From Cohnella faecalis (GTDB taxonomy: Bacteria > Bacillota > Bacilli > Paenibacillales > Paenibacillaceae): a stretch of DNA of 64,000 bases. Below the pieces are notes generated by a model. The model was not told the DNA's origin and did no database searches. It was given only the letters and a program-made list of their open reading frames with translations. Within the stretch, counting starts at the first letter, position 1, and every line of letters starts with the position of its first letter. Shown here piece by piece: positions 53,986-61,239 of the stretch. The stretch spans positions 1 to 64,000 of the forward strand of contig NZ_QXJM01000025.1 of NCBI RefSeq assembly GCF_003570905.1, read 5' to 3'. A program made the position numbers and the translations under genes.

Positions 53986-54942
53986 TTAAAAAATGCCGGA
54001 ATCGTTTATTTTTTTGGCCAAATGATTGGCGGCGAGCACCATCGACAGACCGACGACGCCCTTCAGCAGATCGGCAGCGGCCGCCAGACTGAAGTTGAAC
54101 TGCTCGATGCCGACCCGGTAAATATAAGTGTCGAGAATGTCGCCCACTTCGAAAACCGTCGGATTGTACAGGTTGATGATCTGATCGAGTCCGGCGCTCA
54201 TGATATAGCCGATCCGCAAAATGAAAATGACGACGATCGTCGAAGTAATGCCCGGCAGTGTAATTCGCCACATCCGCTGAAACCGGGTCGCGCCGTCCAT
54301 TATGGCCGCTTCGTATACCTCGGGATTCAAGCCCGCGATAGCCGCAATAAAAATGATGGCCGCCCACCCCATCTCCTTCATCGCGTCCGTGAAGACGACG
54401 ATTGCGCGGAACAAAGACGGCTCGGTGAGGAAATATATGCTCTTTCCTCCGAAAAATTCGATCAACTGATTCACAATGCCCGTTTCGGGCGAAAGCAGCA
54501 GCGTAATGATGCCGCCGTAGACGACCCACGATACGAATCTCGGCAAGTAGACAGCCGTCTGCAGCGTTCTCTTGTACCAGGGCTTGCGAATTTCGTTCAG
54601 TGCAAGCGCTAGCAGAATCGGACAAACGAATCCGCTGATCATTTTGTACGCGTTGATGATGATCGTATTTTTTAGCGCATTGCGGAACATCTCGGATTCG
54701 AATAGCTGCCGAAAATATTTGAGTCCCGCCCATTCGCTGCCCGAAATGCCTTTGATGAAGTTATAGTCCAGGAATGCGACGCTAATGCCGTAAATCGGCA
54801 AATAGTCGAACAAAACTACCCATATGAAGGCGGGCAGCAAGAGCAGGTACAGCATCTTGTATCTCCAGATGCGCCTCAGCAGCCTCCTTCGCGCCAATCG
54901 TCTCGGTGATTCAATCGGGGCTCGTGCGATTTCGATTTCCAT
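53986..54942 (-). CDS. ABC sugar transporter permease (LplB-like)
   Basis: A 318-residue inner-membrane permease and first gene of the uptake operon. A positively charged N-terminus (RRLARRRLLRRIWRYK) leads into six helices. The EAA loop is VYEAAIMDGATRFQRMWRI and the C-terminus is VLAANHLAKKINDSGIF. The ATG at 54942 follows GCGAGAGGACTTCC, which decides it over longer in-frame versions. With the LplC-like partner it forms the membrane channel. The 200 bp upstream leads into the second 51-bp repeat array. Confidence 0.95.
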   Translation of the reverse strand: MEIEIARAPIESPRRLARRRLLRRIWRYKMLYLLLLPAFIWVVLFDYLPIYGISVAFLDYNFIKGISGSEWAGLKYFRQLFESEMFRNALKNTIIINAYKMISGFVCPILLALALNEIRKPWYKRTLQTAVYLPRFVSWVVYGGIITLLLSPETGIVNQLIEFFGGKSIYFLTEPSLFRAIVVFTDAMKEMGWAAIIFIAAIAGLNPEVYEAAIMDGATRFQRMWRITLPGITSTIVVIFILRIGYIMSAGLDQIINLYNPTVFEVGDILDTYIYRVGIEQFNFSLAAAADLLKGVVGLSMVLAANHLAKKINDSGIF

Positions 54943-55139
54943 GGAAGTCCTCTCGCCTTTCGTTTCGTCGTTCGGACGGAAGATCGCCGACTTGTAAGGG
55001 GTTTCAATTCGACCTCTCCATCTTAGCTCAATCGCCGGACTCCCAAAACCGGAAGGAAGGAGGATATTACCGGGGAAAAATCGCATTCTGGCGGAGAACG
55101 ATCATTAGTGCGCTTTAGCGGAGCGGTTTGCAGGGGGAC

Positions 55140-55960
55140 GGCGGCGTGTGTAACCCGCTCTCGTTGGGCTACTGGTTCTCGCACTCATTCGTTTGGTGTG
55201 TGTAACCCGCTTTCGTTGGGCTACTGGTTCTCGCATCACTCGTTTGGCGTGCGTAACCCGCTCTCGTTGGGCTACTGGTTCTCGCACTCCTCGTTTGGTG
55301 TGTGTAACCCGCTCTCGTTGGGCTACTGGTTCTTGCGCTCACTCGTTTGGTGTGTGTAACCCGCTCTCGTTGGGCTACTGGTTCTCGCACTCACTCCTTT
55401 GGCGTGCGTAGCCCGCTCTCGTTGGGCTGCTGGTTCTCGCATCACTCGTTTGGCGTGCGTAACCCGCTCTCGTTGGGCTACTAGTTCTCGCATCACTCGT
55501 TTGGCGTGTGAAACCCGCTCTTGTTGGGCTACTGGTTCTCGCGCTCACTCGTTTGGTGTGTGTAACCCGCTTTCGTTGGGCTACTGGTTCTCTCACTCCT
55601 CGTTTGGTGTGTGTAACCCGCTCTCGTTGGGCTGCTGGTTCTCGCATCACTCGTTTGGCGTGTGTAACCCGCTCTCGTTGGGCTACTAGTTCTCGCATCA
55701 CTCGTTTGGCGTGCGTAACCCGCTCTCGTTGGGCTACTGGTTCTTGCGCTCACTCGTTTGGCGTGTGTAACCCGCTCTCGTTGGGCTACTGGTTCTTGCG
55801 CTCACTCGTTTGGTGTGTGTAACCCGCTCTCGTTGGGCTACTGGTTCTCGCATCACTCGTTTGGCGTGCGTAACCCGCTCTCGTTGGGCTACTGGTTCTC
55901 GCACTCATTCGTGTGGCGTGTGTAACCCGCACTCGTTGGGCTACTGGTGTCGCGCGGTGC
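55140..55960. repeat. Tandem array of 16 copies of a 51-52-bp hairpin repeat (array 2)
   Basis: This fills nearly all of the gap between the ABC operon start and the gpx terminator. Each unit holds TGTGTAACCCGCTCTCGTTG, then GGCTACTGGTTCTCGC and CACTCGTTTGGCG, with small length changes in the ATCACTC/ACTCACTC part. Each copy forms a hairpin GTAACCC/GGGCTAC. In minus-strand RNA its seventh pair becomes G-U, so the stem is fully paired in the direction of the ABC operon. The core CCCGCTCT plus GGGCTACT(T)GGTTC is shared with array 1. There are no spacers, and no gene is called in the periodic open frames. Confidence 0.97.
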
Positions 55961-55987
55961 TTCGCTGCATGACGGCGGTCGGTTAAC

Positions 55988-56022
55988 AAAAAAAACGCGA
56001 CGGGATTGGCTCCCGCCGCGTT
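55988..56022 (-). terminator. Intrinsic terminator of the ohrR-gpx operon
   Basis: On the minus strand ACGCGGCGGGA and TCCCGTCGCGT form an 11-bp stem (one G-U pair) around GCCAA, followed by eight T. Confidence 0.93.
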
Positions 56023-56037
56023 GCCGCGTTTCGTAAA

Positions 56038-56586
56038 CTATAGCAGTTCCTTCACCTTCGGCTCCAGCGCTGCCGGAGTTACCGGCGATTCGAACCGTTC
56101 GACCACGTTTCCGTTCCGATCGACGAGAAACTTCGTGAAATTCCACTTGATTCCGTCTCCTTCGTAATAGTCCGGAAGCTTTTCCTTCAAGTAATCTCCC
56201 ATCCCCTTGGCGGCCGGATCCGCTTGATCGAAGCCCTGGAAAGGAGCCTGCTCCGTCAAGAAACGGAACAGCGGATGAGCCTGTTCCCCTCTCACGTCGG
56301 TTTTGTCGAACAGAGGAAACGAGACGCCGTAATTCACGCTGCAAAATTGCTCGACCTCTTCGTTGGTGCCTGGCTCTTGCTCTCCGAACTGATTGCTCGG
56401 AAAGCCAAGCACCTCGAAGCCTTGGTCTTTATATTGTTCGTAGAGCTTCTGCAGCCCTTCGTATTGCTTCGTGTAGCCGCATTTGCTGGCCGTGTTGACG
56501 ATCAGCAATACTTTTCCGCGATAGGCGGACAGATCGGACTGCTCGCCGCGCAGCGTTTTCGTTGGAATTTCATAAATATTAGACAT
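56038..56586 (-). CDS. Glutathione peroxidase-family (thioredoxin-dependent) peroxidase
   Basis: A 182-residue cytoplasmic peroxidase reducing organic and hydrogen peroxides. The peroxidatic Cys36 lies in NTASKCGYTKQY, Gln69 in FPSNQFGEQEP and the Trp-Asn pair in IKWNFTKFLVDRNG. Cys81 in EQFCSVNYGVSFP is the likely resolving cysteine, which makes thioredoxin rather than glutathione the probable donor. The start ATG overlaps the ohrR stop by 8 bp, so it is co-translated with the organic peroxide regulator. Confidence 0.95.
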   Translation of the reverse strand: MSNIYEIPTKTLRGEQSDLSAYRGKVLLIVNTASKCGYTKQYEGLQKLYEQYKDQGFEVLGFPSNQFGEQEPGTNEEVEQFCSVNYGVSFPLFDKTDVRGEQAHPLFRFLTEQAPFQGFDQADPAAKGMGDYLKEKLPDYYEGDGIKWNFTKFLVDRNGNVVERFESPVTPAALEPKVKELL

Positions 56587-57055
56587 TGGAATTCTCCTCT
56601 TTATCGTATTGGTGCTGCAATTTGTGAAGCAAATCCGTCGTTTGCCGAAGCGCTGCCAACGCTTCGTCGGAGCTCAGCCCCGAGTTGCAGAACAGCTTCT
56701 CGGGGATAGCCGCTGCGCTCTCCTTGAGCGCGGCTCCGGCTTCCGTCAGCTCGATCAGCACGATCCGCTCGTCGTTTTTGTCGCGAACCCGCGTAACGAA
56801 TCCCATTTGCTCCAGCTTTTTCAACAGAGGGGTTAACGTGCCGGAATCCAGGTACAGCCTCGTCCCCAGCTCTTTGACGGAAACCCGGTCTTTCTCCCAT
56901 AAGGCGAGCATGGTGATATATTGCGTATACGTTAGATTGATTTCCTTCAGCAACGGATAATAAAGCTTGTTGATTTCTCTCGAGCAAGCGTAAATCGCAA
57001 AGCAAATTTGGTTGTCCAGTCTCATCACGCGATCGCGCTCTAACTCGTCCAACAT
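56579..57055 (-). CDS. ohrR: OhrR-type MarR-family organic peroxide repressor
   Basis: A 158-residue winged-helix repressor. The N-terminal segment LDNQICFAIYACSREINK holds the reactive Cys18 at the place of Cys15 in B. subtilis OhrR; an extra Cys24 follows. The DNA-binding part is LGTRLYLDSGTLTPLLKKLE and the wing is VRDKNDERIVLIELT. The ATG at 57053-57055 follows AAGGAGG. Oxidation of the cysteine by organic peroxides is known to release such repressors from DNA. It is operonic with a peroxidase and divergent from a second one, with an AATT-rich palindrome in front of each. Confidence 0.93.
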   Translation of the reverse strand: MLDELERDRVMRLDNQICFAIYACSREINKLYYPLLKEINLTYTQYITMLALWEKDRVSVKELGTRLYLDSGTLTPLLKKLEQMGFVTRVRDKNDERIVLIELTEAGAALKESAAAIPEKLFCNSGLSSDEALAALRQTTDLLHKLQHQYDKEENSNV

Positions 57056-57106
57056 CAAACCTCCTTCTCTTATCGCAGTATAGGCTCGTCCGCTTACCGA
57101 AACGAA

Positions 57107-57126
57107 TTCAATTGGATGCAATTGAA
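57107..57126. promoter_or_regulatory. OhrR-like operator upstream of ohrR-gpx
   Basis: TTCAATTG and CAATTGAA are perfect 8-bp inverted arms with a GATG spacer, about 50 bp upstream of ohrR. OhrR sites are AATT/CAATT-rich palindromes, so this is the probable autoregulatory site. Confidence 0.55.
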
Positions 57127-57195
57127 TTGCCAAAAGTATAGCAAACGATTTCCCCGGAGTCAAAGCTTGACAAACCATTTTAATTATATAAAATT

Positions 57196-57211
57196 AAATT
57201 GCATACAATTT
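57196..57211. promoter_or_regulatory. OhrR-like operator upstream of the second peroxidase gene
   Basis: AAATTG and CAATTT are inverted arms with a CATA spacer, 26 bp before the gpx start at 57238. It resembles the site at 57107 and suggests joint control of both divergent units. Confidence 0.55.
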
Positions 57212-57237
57212 ATTAATGAAATCGGGAGGAACATTAT

Positions 57238-57714
57238 ATGTCCATCTACGACATTGAAGTGAAAACGATCCGGGGAGCGGCCAAATCGCTGGACGAATAC
57301 AAGGGCAACGTCATGCTGATCGTCAACACCGCGAGCAAATGCGGGTTTGCACCCCAATACAAAGGCTTGCAGCGCCTTCATGAGCAATACAGCGAACAAG
57401 GGCTTGTCGTTCTCGGCTTTCCGAGCAATCAGTTCGCCAATCAGGAGCTGGAGGACGAATCGGCGATCGAGCAGCACTGCGAAATCAATCACGGAGTCAC
57501 ATTCCCTCTGCACGGTATCGTGGACGTCCGCGGTCAGGAGGCTCACCCGCTGTTCCGTCATTTGACGAAAGCGGCTCCCGGCTTTCTCGGATCAAAGGCG
57601 ATAAAGTGGAACTTCACGAAATTTCTCGTCGACCGATCCGGGCGCGTCGTCCGCCGCTTCTCCCCGACGGTTACGCCGGAAAAAATCGAAGCGCATATTA
57701 GGAAGCTGCTCTGA
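57238..57714 (+). CDS. Second glutathione peroxidase-family peroxidase
   Basis: A 158-residue peroxidase of the same family: Cys36-type peroxidatic residue in NTASKCGFAPQY, Gln in FPSNQFANQEL, WNFTKFLVDRSG, and a resolving cysteine in EQHCEINHGVTFPL. It is shorter than its neighbour because it lacks the FQGFDQADPAAKG insert. The ATG follows GGGAGG by about nine bases. It is divergent from ohrR-gpx. The two copies differ enough to be old duplicates or independent acquisitions, and both may respond to organic peroxides through OhrR. Confidence 0.95.
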   Translation: MSIYDIEVKTIRGAAKSLDEYKGNVMLIVNTASKCGFAPQYKGLQRLHEQYSEQGLVVLGFPSNQFANQELEDESAIEQHCEINHGVTFPLHGIVDVRGQEAHPLFRHLTKAAPGFLGSKAIKWNFTKFLVDRSGRVVRRFSPTVTPEKIEAHIRKLL

Positions 57715-57821
57715 CCTTTAAGACAGTACCGGGACGGTTCGGCGGTTTTTGCGCGAAGCTATGCAGTCGAGCGCTTCTTGCCGGCACGATTCGGCTGCGT
57801 TGCGCAACGAGGGTGAACGCA

Positions 57822-57867
57822 AAAGAGGCTTGCCTCGCAAGTCGCAGACTTGTGAGACAGCCTCTTT
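57822..57867. terminator. Bidirectional terminator between gpx and fur
   Basis: AAAGAGGCT and AGCCTCTTT plus the inner GCAAGTC/GACTTGT pairing form a long hairpin between two convergent genes, with A and T runs at the ends. Confidence 0.8.
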
Positions 57868-57874
57868 GAATCGT

Positions 57875-58351
57875 TCAGGACGTTGTCGAGCCCGGATTCG
57901 ATTCGGCCGCGTTCTTGGCGTTGCACTTGGCGCAAATGCCTTGGAAATCGAGGCGATGATCCAGTACGGAAAAATTGTATTCCCGCTCCAGCTTCTCTTC
58001 CAGCGGAGTCAGCCAATCTTCCATAATTTCCGACATCGATCCGCATTGGACGCAGATGAGATGATGATGGTGGTGCTTGTTGTTGTCGGTTCGCAGATCG
58101 TATCGGGCTACACCGTCTCCGAAGTTCATCTTCTCGACGACATGCATCTCGCTAAGCAGCTCCAGGGTGCGATAGACGGTAGCGAGACCGATTTCCGGGG
58201 CTTTGTCTTTGACGAGCATGAACACGTCTTCCGCGCTTAAGTGGTCTTCTTCGTTCTCGAGCAGCACTCGAACCGTCGCTTCCCTCTGCGGGGTCAATTT
58301 GTAGCCCTGGGCCTGCAGCTGCTGTTTTACTTTATCAATGCGGGCTTCCAC
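57875..58351 (-). CDS. fur: Ferric uptake regulator family repressor
   Basis: A 158-residue metal-dependent DNA-binding repressor. The winged helix includes LTPQREATVRVLLENEEDHL and GLATVYRTLELLSEM. The regulatory metal site includes DNNKHHHHHLICVQCGSM, and a second CxxC lies in GICAKCNAKN, giving the structural zinc site. The start is GTG 58349-58351, six bases after GGAGGGG; an ATG at 58378 lies before that site. Located after spoIIM as in B. subtilis, where this gene is fur. Assignment to Fur rather than Zur or PerR rests on this position. Confidence 0.93.
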   Translation of the reverse strand: MEARIDKVKQQLQAQGYKLTPQREATVRVLLENEEDHLSAEDVFMLVKDKAPEIGLATVYRTLELLSEMHVVEKMNFGDGVARYDLRTDNNKHHHHHLICVQCGSMSEIMEDWLTPLEEKLEREYNFSVLDHRLDFQGICAKCNAKNAAESNPGSTTS

Positions 58352-58459
58352 TTTCTTCCCCTCCGGTCGTCGGTACACTTATGTTTCATTATAGGGGGAG
58401 CCTATTCGTTAAGTCAAACCCTACTGCTAGAATCTAGCATTAATTACATTCGAAGCCTG

Positions 58460-59086
58460 TCAAACGACGGATGGAACGAGCCGTTCGAGCAGCAGCGGCG
58501 ATACGTACGCTTCATAGAGCGACGCGCAAACGAGCATCAGCAGCATGAGGAAAGCGACGGCCGTATGCGCAAGAAATGGAGGAAGCAGCTGTCCTTTGCG
58601 TCTGAACAATCGTTCCCGAACGACAAAATAAGCGAATCTGGCCGCGGATACGCTTGCGATCAAGAGCGCCGGGACGACGAGCGCATTTTGCGGAGCGACG
58701 GTTGCCAGCGAGAAGATCAGCCCTTTCCACGCCCACTGCCTGACGAGCATGCCGACGGCGAAGCCGATAAGCACCCCTTTGAGAAAATCGAGCGCCAGAA
58801 CGGCAGGCAGGCCGATGACGGACAAGCCTAGCAACCAAATGAGCCCGAGCCACTTCCCGTAAAAGAAAAACGAGTCCCAAAACGCAGCCGCATTATTCAG
58901 ATCGTTCGGATGGCGAACATCGTTCATATAAGCCAGCAGCCGATCCGCAAGCTCTTGCTGCTGCTCGAAGGTGAGCGCATTGACGAGCAACGCTCCGAAT
59001 ACGGCGCCGACCGCGAACAGCACTCCGACGAATACATACAAATTCAAATTGTCCCTCGTCGATAAATTCCATATCCGGATGTTCAT
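58460..59086 (-). CDS. spoIIM: Stage II sporulation protein M
   Basis: A 208-residue membrane protein that works with SpoIID and SpoIIP in septal peptidoglycan removal during engulfment. Five hydrophobic segments are visible (LYVFVGVLFAVGAVFGALLV, GLIWLLGLSVIGLPAVLALDF, VLIGFAVGMLVRQWAWKGLI, ALVVPALLIASVSAARFAYF and AFLMLLMLVCASLYEAYVSP). The length matches the family. It is between endoQ-like and fur on the same strand, the B. subtilis order. Confidence 0.96.
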   Translation of the reverse strand: MNIRIWNLSTRDNLNLYVFVGVLFAVGAVFGALLVNALTFEQQQELADRLLAYMNDVRHPNDLNNAAAFWDSFFFYGKWLGLIWLLGLSVIGLPAVLALDFLKGVLIGFAVGMLVRQWAWKGLIFSLATVAPQNALVVPALLIASVSAARFAYFVVRERLFRRKGQLLPPFLAHTAVAFLMLLMLVCASLYEAYVSPLLLERLVPSVV

Positions 59087-59130
59087 GAATCGCCCTCCCC
59101 TCGTCTATGTGTATGTTGGACAAGGGGGGC

Positions 59131-60243
59131 TTATGATTGGGCGAGTCTGCCGTACTTGCCGCCGCTGCCGGGAATGAACGCCAGCTTTCCTTCGCGGGCT
59201 CGCCAGATGAGCTCGGCGATTTTCTCGCCTGCAGCCGCTTCGAGCGCATGGCGGGGAACGCGATGCAAGATGTCCATTTCCGTTCCGACTTCGTCGTGGA
59301 GCTTCTCTTTCAATACGGGGCCGATTCCGGGAAAAAAGTTCAACGGAACCTGTTCGCGATAGAGGGGACGGGCAGTCGACTCTGGTGCGGTGCCACGGTC
59401 GGCGAGACGATCGATGCGGTCGGCGACGTTCGTATGATATTTCCCCAACTGGGGATGAAGACCGTAATTCGCGACGATTCGCCGGCCATCTTCGTTCCGC
59501 AGCGCTCGCGACAGCTCTTCAAAGGACGGCTCGGCAACGGCGATCTCGTTGCATTCGCGTCCGATCATGCCGGTCGAATGAGCGTCGGAGTTCGTCAGGA
59601 ACGGATAGCGGTCCGTTTCCGAAATACGACTGGCCATATCGGTGTTGGAGCTGAGTCCAAGCTCGATAGCGGCGATGCCCTCCGGGTCCAGCCTGTCGGC
59701 CAGGCGGTCGGCCGAGCATCCGAGCAGCCCCCGGTGCGGCGTGAACACATGCGCAGGCACGAGAAGCCCGCCTCGGGCCAGCAGCTCCTCCTGCAGCTCG
59801 CGGGCGGTGACGCGAATGCGCTGCGAGCTTAACGTGACGTTTTTCATGCGCGGCCTCATCCATTCCGTCCACTCCTGCATAGCAGCCAGGTTCGGCAAAT
59901 AACCGAGCAGATGGAACGGTCCGCCGCCTTCCTCGCGAATTTCCATTTCCGCTCCCAGGACGATGACCGTATCGCGATAGCGGATGCCGCCTCCGGCAAC
60001 CTCCTCCATTTCGCCCGTATCCAGACAACGAAGAATGTCCTCCTGTACGGGAGGAGAATGAGCGTCGATGATGCCGATGAGCGAAATTCCTTTGCGGTCG
60101 GACGCTTCCTCGGCGATCGACCGGAACGTCAAATCCCGGCTTCCGCTAATTTTGATCGGATGGCCGTCCCCGCTTCGCCCGATATGAACGTGCAAATCGG
60201 CGAACAGCGGCTGGAGGGAATCGTTCGCGTTCGTTTTGTCCAC
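59131..60243 (-). CDS. Endonuclease Q-like PHP-domain protein (YqxK family), no zinc ribbon seen
   Basis: A 370-residue protein with an N-terminal PHP metallo-hydrolase domain (FADLHVHIGRS, IIDAHSP, GAEMEIRE, VPAHVFTPHRG, LTNSDAHS) and a C-terminal helix-hairpin-helix (NFFPGIGPVLKEKLHD). Bacterial relatives (YqxK) cut DNA beside deaminated bases such as uracil or hypoxanthine. The start is GTG 60243, five bases after the nudF stop, with GGGAGAG upstream. Between KYHTNV and DRIDRLAD, where I expect a four-cysteine zinc module, no CxxC pair is present, so the activity may differ. Context nudF-endoQ-spoIIM is as in Bacillus. Confidence 0.88.
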   Translation of the reverse strand: MDKTNANDSLQPLFADLHVHIGRSGDGHPIKISGSRDLTFRSIAEEASDRKGISLIGIIDAHSPPVQEDILRCLDTGEMEEVAGGGIRYRDTVIVLGAEMEIREEGGGPFHLLGYLPNLAAMQEWTEWMRPRMKNVTLSSQRIRVTARELQEELLARGGLLVPAHVFTPHRGLLGCSADRLADRLDPEGIAAIELGLSSNTDMASRISETDRYPFLTNSDAHSTGMIGRECNEIAVAEPSFEELSRALRNEDGRRIVANYGLHPQLGKYHTNVADRIDRLADRGTAPESTARPLYREQVPLNFFPGIGPVLKEKLHDEVGTEMDILHRVPRHALEAAAGEKIAELIWRAREGKLAFIPGSGGKYGRLAQS

Positions 60244-60248
60244 GATAC

Positions 60249-60796
60249 TCAGAACTCTCCCGTCAACGTTTTCAACCGCCAAGCCTGCACGGCCATAATC
60301 GTCTTCGCATCGTAAATTCGGCCGATCCTCACATATTCCAGCGCCTGCTCCAAGCTTAACGCCTCGCAAGTGAGAAACTCTTCCTCGTCCAGATTAACCT
60401 CGCCTTTTTCCAAATCGTCTGTGAAATAGAGATGGATGATTTCTTCCGCGAACCCGGGGAAGTCGAGAATGTCTGCAAATGCGTCAATGAACGCGCTTTG
60501 TAGCCAGTCTCCTCCTCCAACTCGCGTATCGCCGCCTCGTAAGGGTCTTCATCCTTTTCCAGCTTGCCGGCCGGAATTTCGACCTGCGCACGCTCCAACG
60601 GCTTGCGATATTGCTCCACGACGAGAAGCCGTCCCTCCAGCAGAGCCACGACCGCTACCGCTCCGGGATGCCGCACGATTTCCCGAGTAGCCGTCCCGCC
60701 GTCCGGAAGACGCACCGTATCGACCTGCAGCGAAATGATGCGCCCTTCGAAAATCGGTTGAGACGACAGCGTTTCTTCGTAAAAAGGATGTTTCAT
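60249..60796 (-). pseudogene. nudF: nudF, ADP-ribose pyrophosphatase (Nudix), one-base frameshift
   Basis: A Nudix hydrolase that splits ADP-ribose and similar compounds. It starts at ATG 60796 with CAGGAGG seven bases before. The Nudix box reads GKLEKDEDPYEAAIRELEEETGY (catalytic EExxxE near residues 88-93). The frame breaks near 60453 in a CCCGGGG run: one base restored gives GFAEEIIHLYF, then a normal C-terminus (LDEEEFLTCEALSL, IYDAKTIMAVQAWR) ending at 60249, 182 residues in all, a usual length. The break may be a sequencing error. In Bacillus nudF lies exactly here, before yqxK and spoIIM, next to mciZ. Confidence 0.9.
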
Positions 60797-60901
60797 CCTA
60801 AATCCTCCTGTCATAGTTCGGCCTTGAGGCTCATAGGTAAAAGGTAAAGGCTTGTCCGCCTGATTGCAAGCGCGTGATGAGGCACCGCTTATGTCATAGT
60901 C

Positions 60902-60986
60902 GTCGAGTTCCCGGCGGAGTTGTGATGATTGGCGGCACATTTCAGGCTCGCAGTCGAGTTCTCGGCGGAATTGTGATGATTAGCGA
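60902..60986. repeat. Two-copy 51-bp direct repeat between nudF and mciZ
   Basis: GTCGAGTTCCCGGCGGAGTT followed by GTGATGATTGGCG (from 60902) recurs 51 bp later as GTCGAGTTCTCGGCGGAATT followed by GTGATGATTAGCG, with three or four differences. It shares the 51-bp period but not the clear sequence of the two large arrays. It lies in the 265-bp gap before mciZ; no promoter could be defined there. Confidence 0.8.
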
Positions 60987-61061
60987 CACTACGTCTCTGG
61001 AACCCAGAGAGAGTCAGGTAGTCATGTGCCGGATGAACTATTGCCAAGGAGGAATGAAAAC

Positions 61062-61217
61062 ATGCTCAAAAAATACGCCGCAAGCCATAAGCTGCAATGG
61101 GTAGGAAAAGCGTGGGAAATCCGCCATGCCATTCGTCAGGAAATGAACCGCAAAGGCGGGAATGCCCGATTGGCCGACCTTTTGGCTCCCAAGGATGACC
61201 GAGCCGTCAAAATCTAA
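61062..61217 (+). CDS. mciZ: MciZ-like FtsZ assembly inhibitor
   Basis: A 51-residue protein whose segment QWVGKAWEIRHAIRQE closely resembles the core of B. subtilis MciZ (VLVGKAWEIRAKLKEY as I recall it). MciZ is a mother-cell peptide that binds FtsZ and blocks Z-ring assembly during sporulation. The ATG at 61062 has AAGGAGG eight to ten bases upstream. In B. subtilis mciZ is next to nudF; here it is divergent from nudF at the same place. This version has a longer C-terminal tail (RKGGNARLADLLAPK) than the 40-residue Bacillus peptide. Confidence 0.82.
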   Translation: MLKKYAASHKLQWVGKAWEIRHAIRQEMNRKGGNARLADLLAPKDDRAVKI

Positions 61218-61239
61218 GCTTTGATCTGTCTCTGTCTGT

